A stretch of DNA of 64,000 nucleotides from assembly GCF_012524205.1 (NCBI RefSeq), contig NZ_JABACI010000001.1, forward strand, positions 1,240,001 to 1,304,000. Reading direction: 5' to 3'. Position 1 is the first letter of the stretch; each line of letters begins with the position of its first letter. Under the pieces are notes generated by a model. The model was given only the letters and a program-made list of their open reading frames with translations, was not told the origin of the DNA and searched no databases. Made by a program: the position numbers and the translations under genes. Positions 59,716 to 64,000 of this stretch are shown here, in pieces. Source of the stretch: Microbacterium salsuginis. GTDB lineage: Bacteria; Actinomycetota; Actinomycetes; Actinomycetales; Microbacteriaceae.

Positions 59716-59820
59716 CCGGTCGTCGAGCGAGCGAGGAACGAGCGAGACGAAACGCATCGGACGTGCGTGCGACGTCGGCTCGAGACGTTTCGACTCGCTT
59801 CGCTCGCTCAACGACCGGGG
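59716..59820. repeat. Dispersed hairpin repeat, copy 3 (two arms)
   Basis: Left arm (59716-59754) CCGGTCGTCGAGCGAGCGAG...GACGAAACG; right arm (59786-59820) CGTTTCGACTCGCTTCGCTC...AACGACCGGGG; ~31-nt loop. Lies exactly between convergent stop codons, where it could also end transcription from both sides. Confidence 0.8.
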
Positions 59821-59827
59821 GTTCCAC

Positions 59828-60604
59828 TCAGCGATTTTCGAACCCGGGCGGGCGCTTCTCGCGGAAGGCGGCCATGCCCTCCTTCTGGTCGGCGGTGTCG
59901 AACAGCGACGCGAAGACGTGGCGCTCGAGCCGCAGACCCTCCGAGAGCGAGCTCTCCAGCGCCGCGTCGAGCACGGCCTTGGCCGCGAACAGCGACGGCA
60001 GCGACTTCGCGGCGATGCCGTCAGCGAGCTTCTGCGCCTCGTCGAGCAGCTCGGCGGCGGGCACCACGCGTGAGACCAGTCCCGAGCGCTCGGCCTCGGC
60101 GGCATCCATCATGCGTCCGGTGAGGATCAGGTCGGCGGCCTTGTAGGCGCCCACGGCGCGGACGAGCCGCTGCGACCCGCCCATGCCGGGGATGACTCCT
60201 AGCGTGATCTCAGGCTGACCGAACTTCGCCGTGTCGGCCGCGAGGATGATGTCGCACATCATCGCCAGCTCGCACCCGCCGCCGAGCGCATAGCCCGACA
60301 CGGCAGCGATCACCGGCGTGCGCACCGCGGCGAACTGAGCCCAGCCCCCGAAGTGGTCGCTCATGACCATGTCGAGACCGGACTTGTCCTCCATCTCCTT
60401 GATGTCGGCGCCCGCGGCGAACGCGCGCTCCGAGCCGGTGACGACGATCGCGCCGATCCCGTCGTCGGCGTCGAACGCGGACGCTGCGACGACCACCTCG
60501 TGCATGACCTGGGTGTTCAGGGCGTTCAGCGCGTCGGGCCGGTTGAGGGTGATCCACCCGACCTTCCCCCGCGTGTCGACGAGGATCGTCTCGAACTCGG
60601 TCAT
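59828..60604 (-). CDS. Enoyl-CoA hydratase
   Basis: A 258-residue crotonase-fold enzyme. Oxyanion segments [11 protein letters not shown] and the catalytic acids in [12 protein letters not shown] and [17 protein letters not shown] are in place. The start overlaps the 3-hydroxyisobutyrate dehydrogenase stop by 4 bp. In this operon (isobutyryl-type acyl-CoA dehydrogenase, hydratase, dehydrogenase) it probably hydrates methacrylyl-CoA in valine degradation, though general short-chain crotonase activity is equally consistent. Cytoplasmic. Confidence 0.9.
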   Translation of the reverse strand: MTEFETILVDTRGKVGWITLNRPDALNALNTQVMHEVVVAASAFDADDGIGAIVVTGSERAFAAGADIKEMEDKSGLDMVMSDHFGGWAQFAAVRTPVIAAVSGYALGGGCELAMMCDIILAADTAKFGQPEITLGVIPGMGGSQRLVRAVGAYKAADLILTGRMMDAAEAERSGLVSRVVPAAELLDEAQKLADGIAAKSLPSLFAAKAVLDAALESSLSEGLRLERHVFASLFDTADQKEGMAAFREKRPPGFENR

Positions 60605-61512
60605 CGGCTGCCTTCCCCGCTCCGCGTGCGGATCGTGTTGATGATGCCCGAGAAGTCCTGACCGGCGCCCGGCCCCTCGGCGAACTCGCGATAGACCTCG
60701 CGCGCCAGCATCCCCATCTTCGCGTCGACGCCCGCCGATGTCACGGCGTGCTCGGCGAGGCCCAGGTCCTTGCTCATGAGCGCGCCCGCGAAGCCGGGCT
60801 GGTAGTCGCGGTTGGCGGGGCTCGTGGGCACCGGGCCGGGCACGGGACAGTTGGTCGTGAGCGCCCAGCACTGACCCGACGCGTTGGAGGCGACGTCGAA
60901 CAGCGCCTGGTGCGACAGCCCGAGCCGCTCCCCCAGCACGAACGCCTCGGCCACCGCGATCTGCGACACCGCGAGGATCATGTTGTTGCAGACCTTCGCG
61001 GCCTGGCCGAGCCCCGCCCCGCCGCAGTGGACCACCCGACGGCCCATCGTCTCGAGCAGCGGGCGCGCGGCCTCGAAGTCCTCGTCCGACCCGCCCACCA
61101 TGAACGCGAGCGTCGCGTTCTCGGCCCCGACCACCCCTCCCGACACGGGGGCGTCCAGCGAGCGGTGTCCTGCGGCTTCGGCGAGCTCGTGCGCGGCCCG
61201 GGCGTCGTCGACGGCGATCGTCGAGCAGTCGACGAAGAGCGTTCCGGATGCCGCCACGCTGAGCAGCCCCTCGGCCCCGTCGACGCCGCGATAGGCGTCG
61301 AGCACCTGCTGGCCGGTCTGGAACATCGTGAACACGACCGACGCGCCGGCCGCGGCATCCGTCCCCGAGTCGGCGCCGGTCAGTCCCGCCTCTCGCGCCG
61401 CCTCGACGGCAGCCGGCATCACGTCGAAGCCGACCACCTCGTGGCCTGCGGCGGCCAGGTTCTTCGCCATCGGCAGGCCCATGTGCCCGAGCCCCAGGAA
61501 TGCGATCCTCAT
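60601..61512 (-). CDS. mmsB: 3-Hydroxyisobutyrate dehydrogenase
   Basis: A 303-residue NAD-dependent beta-hydroxyacid dehydrogenase. Cofactor motif [15 protein letters not shown] at the N-terminus; substrate loop [16 protein letters not shown]; catalytic Lys in [12 protein letters not shown]. Length is standard. AAGGACG precedes the ATG. Flanked by acyl-CoA dehydrogenase (26 bp) and enoyl-CoA hydratase (overlap), which fits valine catabolism: 3-hydroxyisobutyrate to methylmalonate semialdehyde. mmsA is not in the window. Confidence 0.93.
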   Translation of the reverse strand: MRIAFLGLGHMGLPMAKNLAAAGHEVVGFDVMPAAVEAAREAGLTGADSGTDAAAGASVVFTMFQTGQQVLDAYRGVDGAEGLLSVAASGTLFVDCSTIAVDDARAAHELAEAAGHRSLDAPVSGGVVGAENATLAFMVGGSDEDFEAARPLLETMGRRVVHCGGAGLGQAAKVCNNMILAVSQIAVAEAFVLGERLGLSHQALFDVASNASGQCWALTTNCPVPGPVPTSPANRDYQPGFAGALMSKDLGLAEHAVTSAGVDAKMGMLAREVYREFAEGPGAGQDFSGIINTIRTRSGEGSR

Positions 61513-61538
61513 TGCAGACGTCCTTGTCCGTCGGCGCG

Positions 61539-62723
61539 TCAGCCGGCCAGCAGCTGCCGGCCGATGATGACGCGCATGATCTCGTTCGTGCCTTCCAGGA
61601 TCTGGTGCACGCGCAGGTCGCGCACGACCTTCTCGATCCCGTACTCGTGAAGGTACCCGTAGCCGCCGTGCAGTTGCAGGGCCTCGTTCGCGACCCGGAA
61701 CCCGGCGTCGGTCGCGAAGCGTTTGGCCATCGCGCATTGCATCGCGGCGTCGTCGACGTCGGATCCGGCGATCTTGGCGTCCAGCGCGGTCGCAGCATCC
61801 CGCACCATCGCGCGCGCGGCGCGCAGCTCGGTGGCCATGTCGGCGAGTGTGAACACGACCGACTGCTTCTCGGCGAGCGGCTCGCCGAACGTGAAGCGCT
61901 CGTGCACGTAGCGCACCGCGCGATCCAGCGCCCACTGCGCTCCGCCCAGCGAGCACGCGGCGATGTTGATGCGGCCGCCGTCCAGCGCCGACATCGCGAT
62001 CTTGAACCCCTGCCCTTCACCGCCGAGGATGCTCGACGCCGGCACCCGCACCTCGTCGAGGATCACCTGGCGCGTGGGCTGCGCGTTCCAGCCCATCTTG
62101 TGCTCGGTCGCCCCGAACGACAGTCCCGGCGTGCCGTCGGGCACGAGGAAGGCGGTGATCCCGCGGGCGCCCGGTTCGCCGGTGCGCGCCATGACGATGT
62201 AGACGGATGCTTCGCCGGCACCCGAGATGAACTGCTTGACGCCCGTCAGCACGAACTCGTCGTCGCCATCCTCGTCAGAGACCCGGATGGCGCTCGTGGT
62301 GATGGCCGCGGCATCCGAACCCGCTCCGGGCTCGGTCAGGCAGTAGCTGCCGAAGCCCTCCATCGACGTCAGCAGCGGCAGCCACTGCTGACGCTGCGGC
62401 TCGGTGCCGTAGGTGTCGATCATCCACGCCACCATGTTGTGGATCGTGATGTAGGCCGCGATCGCGGTGTCGCCCTGCGCCAGCTGCTCGAAGATCGCGA
62501 CGGCATCGGAGCGCGAGAGCCCGCTCCCGCCGAGGTCGTCGCGCACGTACACGCCGCCGAGGCCCAGTTCGCCGGCTCGGCGCAGCGTCTCGCGAGGGAA
62601 GTGGGATGCCGCGTCCCACTCCAGCGCGTGCGGTTCGAGTTCGGTCTGCGCGAACTCCCGCACGGCATCGAGGATCGCTGCCCGCTCGTCGGTCGTCAGC
62701 TCGGGGGTGATCGTGGTGGACAC
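61539..62723 (-). CDS. Acyl-CoA dehydrogenase (isobutyryl-CoA type)
   Basis: A 394-residue flavin enzyme. FAD-binding [15 protein letters not shown], substrate-side [20 protein letters not shown], and the C-terminal [21 protein letters not shown] and IMRVIIGRQ are characteristic. The likely catalytic Glu is in EGTNEI. GAAGGAG precedes the GTG start. It is the first gene of the operon with mmsB and an enoyl-CoA hydratase, so isobutyryl-CoA is the likely substrate. Electrons would go to the ETF encoded at 57-59 kb. An 18-bp palindrome lies 85 bp upstream. Confidence 0.92.
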   Translation of the reverse strand: MSTTITPELTTDERAAILDAVREFAQTELEPHALEWDAASHFPRETLRRAGELGLGGVYVRDDLGGSGLSRSDAVAIFEQLAQGDTAIAAYITIHNMVAWMIDTYGTEPQRQQWLPLLTSMEGFGSYCLTEPGAGSDAAAITTSAIRVSDEDGDDEFVLTGVKQFISGAGEASVYIVMARTGEPGARGITAFLVPDGTPGLSFGATEHKMGWNAQPTRQVILDEVRVPASSILGGEGQGFKIAMSALDGGRINIAACSLGGAQWALDRAVRYVHERFTFGEPLAEKQSVVFTLADMATELRAARAMVRDAATALDAKIAGSDVDDAAMQCAMAKRFATDAGFRVANEALQLHGGYGYLHEYGIEKVVRDLRVHQILEGTNEIMRVIIGRQLLAG

Positions 62724-62807
62724 CGTTGCTCCTTCGCCGATCCACGGCGCCGTTGTGCGGCATCCGGATCGTTGTCTTCGTGCCCTCGTCGGCACTGCAT
62801 CCGATTT

Positions 62808-62825
62808 TACATGGACGTCCATGTA
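62808..62825. promoter_or_regulatory. Perfect 18-bp palindrome at the acyl-CoA operon promoter
   Basis: TACATGGACGTCCATGTA. On the minus strand a -10 box TAAAAT (62808-62803) shares its first base, so a bound protein would cover the promoter spacer. Symmetry and length are typical of TetR-family operators; the regulator is not identified in the window. Confidence 0.7.
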
Positions 62826-62885
62826 TCTGCTAGGACGGCCAGTGAATGCACCGTTCCGTCGCCCGTCGTTCACCGCGACGACACC

Positions 62886-62917
62886 CGCACTCTGTAGGCA
62901 CAGGGGGCGCACTCTGT
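62886..62917. promoter_or_regulatory. Direct repeat, possible regulator site
   Basis: CGCACTCTGT occurs twice (62886-62895, 62908-62917) with a 22-bp period, two helical turns, 35 bp before the secreted protein gene. Response regulators such as PhoP bind direct repeats with 11- or 22-bp spacing. Confidence 0.4.
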
Positions 62918-62951
62918 CGCGCGACACCCGCCCCCTCCCGTGAGGAAATCG

Positions 62952-64000
62952 ATGCCTTCGCACGCCCCTCGCCGACTCGTCGCATTCGCGACGACGACGG
63001 CTGCCGTCTGCGCCCTCGCGCTGACGCCGTTCACCGCCGCCACGGCGGCGATCGTCCCCGATCCGATCACGCACTCCGCGCCGGACGCCGCGCTCGCGCT
63101 CTCGCCGCTCGGCACGTTCGAGACCGGCGCCTTCGATGAGGGCGCGGCCGAGATCGTCGCCGCCCACGGCGACCGCCTCTTCGTCGTCAACGCGCAGGCC
63201 GGCTCGGTGAGCGTGCTCGACTACAGCGACCCGACCTCGATGACCGAGGCGTTCCAGCTGAGCTCCACCGGCGTGGCCAACTCGGTCGCGGTGCGCGCGG
63301 ACGGCCTCGGCGTCGTCGCGTTCGAGGCACCCGTGAAGACCGACCCCGGCACGCTGGTGTTCTTCGACGCGAACGCGCAGGACGCGGCATCCGCGGTCCT
63401 CGGCTCCGTCGTCGTGGGCGCGCTGCCCGACATGGTGACGGTCGCGAAGGACGGGGCCTACGCCGTCGTCGCCAACGAGGGCGAGCCGGCGGACGACTTC
63501 TCGAGCGACCCGGAGGGTTCCGTCAGCGTCGTCGCGCTCCCCGACGGCGTCGCCGCGCCGGCCCAGGAGGCCGTGAAGACGGCGACCTTCCACGAGTTCG
63601 AGGCCGGCGGCTCGAAGCCGCTCGCCGACGAGGTGCGGGTGTTCGGTCCGACCCCCCACGGCGACGACCACCCGGTCAGCCGCAATCTCGAGCCCGAGTA
63701 CGTCACCGTCGACGGCGATGTCGCCTACGTCTCGCTGCAGGAGGCGAACGCCCTGGCGGTCGTCGACCTCGCCTCGGCCACCGTCACCGACGTCCACGCG
63801 CTCGGCTTCAAGGATCACGGTGCCGAAGGCGCCGGGCTCGACGCCAGCGATCGCGACCCCGACGGCGCGCCGACCTTCAATGTGCGCACCTACGCGGGCC
63901 TGAAGGGCATGTACATGCCCGACGGCATCCAGTCGTACTCGGTCGGCGGCCAGACCTACCTCGTCACCGCGAACGAGGGCGACGTGCGCGAATGGGGCGA
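62952..64000 (+). CDS. Choice-of-anchor I-type secreted protein, 5' part (3' end outside window)
   Basis: The frame is open to the right edge (349 codons visible). A Tat/Sec-type signal peptide (PRRLVAFATTTAAVCALALTP, cleavage near TAATA) precedes a beta-propeller-like domain (FVVNAQAGSVSVLDYSDP, YAVVANEGEPADDFSSDPEG, AYVSLQEANALAVVDLA, YLVTANEGDVREWG). This resembles the choice-of-anchor I family, a group of exported propeller proteins related to phytase and alkaline-phosphatase-associated domains. GAGGAAATCG precedes the ATG. The C-terminal anchor cannot be seen. Function not certain. Confidence 0.85.
   Translation, partial: MPSHAPRRLVAFATTTAAVCALALTPFTAATAAIVPDPITHSAPDAALALSPLGTFETGAFDEGAAEIVAAHGDRLFVVNAQAGSVSVLDYSDPTSMTEAFQLSSTGVANSVAVRADGLGVVAFEAPVKTDPGTLVFFDANAQDAASAVLGSVVVGALPDMVTVAKDGAYAVVANEGEPADDFSSDPEGSVSVVALPDGVAAPAQEAVKTATFHEFEAGGSKPLADEVRVFGPTPHGDDHPVSRNLEPEYVTVDGDVAYVSLQEANALAVVDLASATVTDVHALGFKDHGAEGAGLDASDRDPDGAPTFNVRTYAGLKGMYMPDGIQSYSVGGQTYLVTANEGDVREWG

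Noticed and set aside
1..64000. tRNA, rRNA, riboswitch, integrase, transposase and phage genes.
   Set aside because: None was recognised on either strand; no feature is claimed.

Overview
The window is a 64 kb chromosomal segment of a high-GC actinobacterium. The roughly 70 percent GC, GTG starts, leaderless promoters, F420 and PutA genes, and an overused GGATGC/GCATCC hexamer all fit Microbacteriaceae; Microbacterium or a near relative is my inference, not a proven assignment. No tRNA, rRNA, CRISPR array, integrase, transposase or prophage gene was seen. About 54 protein genes are supported. Two run off the ends: a class A penicillin-binding protein on the left and a secreted choice-of-anchor I protein on the right.

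Region 1 (1.6-8.9 kb) is an L-rhamnose catabolic cluster. A LacI regulator diverges from rhaM (mutarotase), rhaI (isomerase), an alpha/beta hydrolase, rhaD (aldolase-dehydrogenase fusion) and rhaB (kinase). No rhamnose transporter is visible. Region 2 (8.9-18.2 kb) is a second sugar locus: two ABC permeases and a Gfo/Idh/MocA oxidoreductase on one strand, a binding lipoprotein and a glycoside hydrolase on the other, then a cytoplasmic GH5 enzyme and a LacI regulator. Four copies of an operator of the type GAAAGCGGTTTC tie these genes together. Region 3 (18.2-24.6 kb) holds a small acidic protein, the ATP-grasp / alpha-E / transglutaminase operon, a membrane-anchored molybdopterin oxidoreductase and a FadR-type regulator.

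Region 4 (24.7-30 kb) has arginine/ornithine catabolism (dimethylargininase-like enzyme and rocD), then an XRE regulator with a membrane protein and an MDR dehydrogenase. These oppose a DUF4386 / PNPOx pair across two interlocked promoters. Region 5 (30-41.5 kb) is an arabinan or feruloylated-xylan locus: two secreted CE1-type esterases (one a tandem duplication, one with a FIMAH-like tail), GH51 arabinofuranosidase, an ABC transporter (binding lipoprotein plus two permeases) and two LacI regulators. Operators built on ACAACGTNGT lie in both of its divergent intergenic regions. Neither sugar ABC locus encodes an ATPase, so a shared MsiK-type ATPase elsewhere is likely.

Region 6 (41.5-55.3 kb) is mixed: PutA, four membrane proteins of unknown function, a coiled-coil membrane protein, a thioesterase, a GNAT enzyme, cofE, a pentapeptide-repeat protein and a histidine kinase / response regulator / DUF4097 operon. 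Region 7 (55.4-62.7 kb) is an energy and acyl-CoA block: a cytochrome b-like membrane protein with a repetitive Pro/Ala N-terminus next to etfA-etfB, a MarR regulator, and a valine-type operon (acyl-CoA dehydrogenase, 3-hydroxyisobutyrate dehydrogenase, enoyl-CoA hydratase) behind a perfect 18-bp palindrome.

The main non-coding signals are a dispersed hairpin repeat (7.4, 57.0 and 59.7 kb, the middle copy inside a coding region), a twin 61-bp hairpin that supplies the end of a hydrolase gene, strong terminators between convergent genes, and a recurrent leaderless promoter format (TANNNT then 6-8 nt then the start codon).
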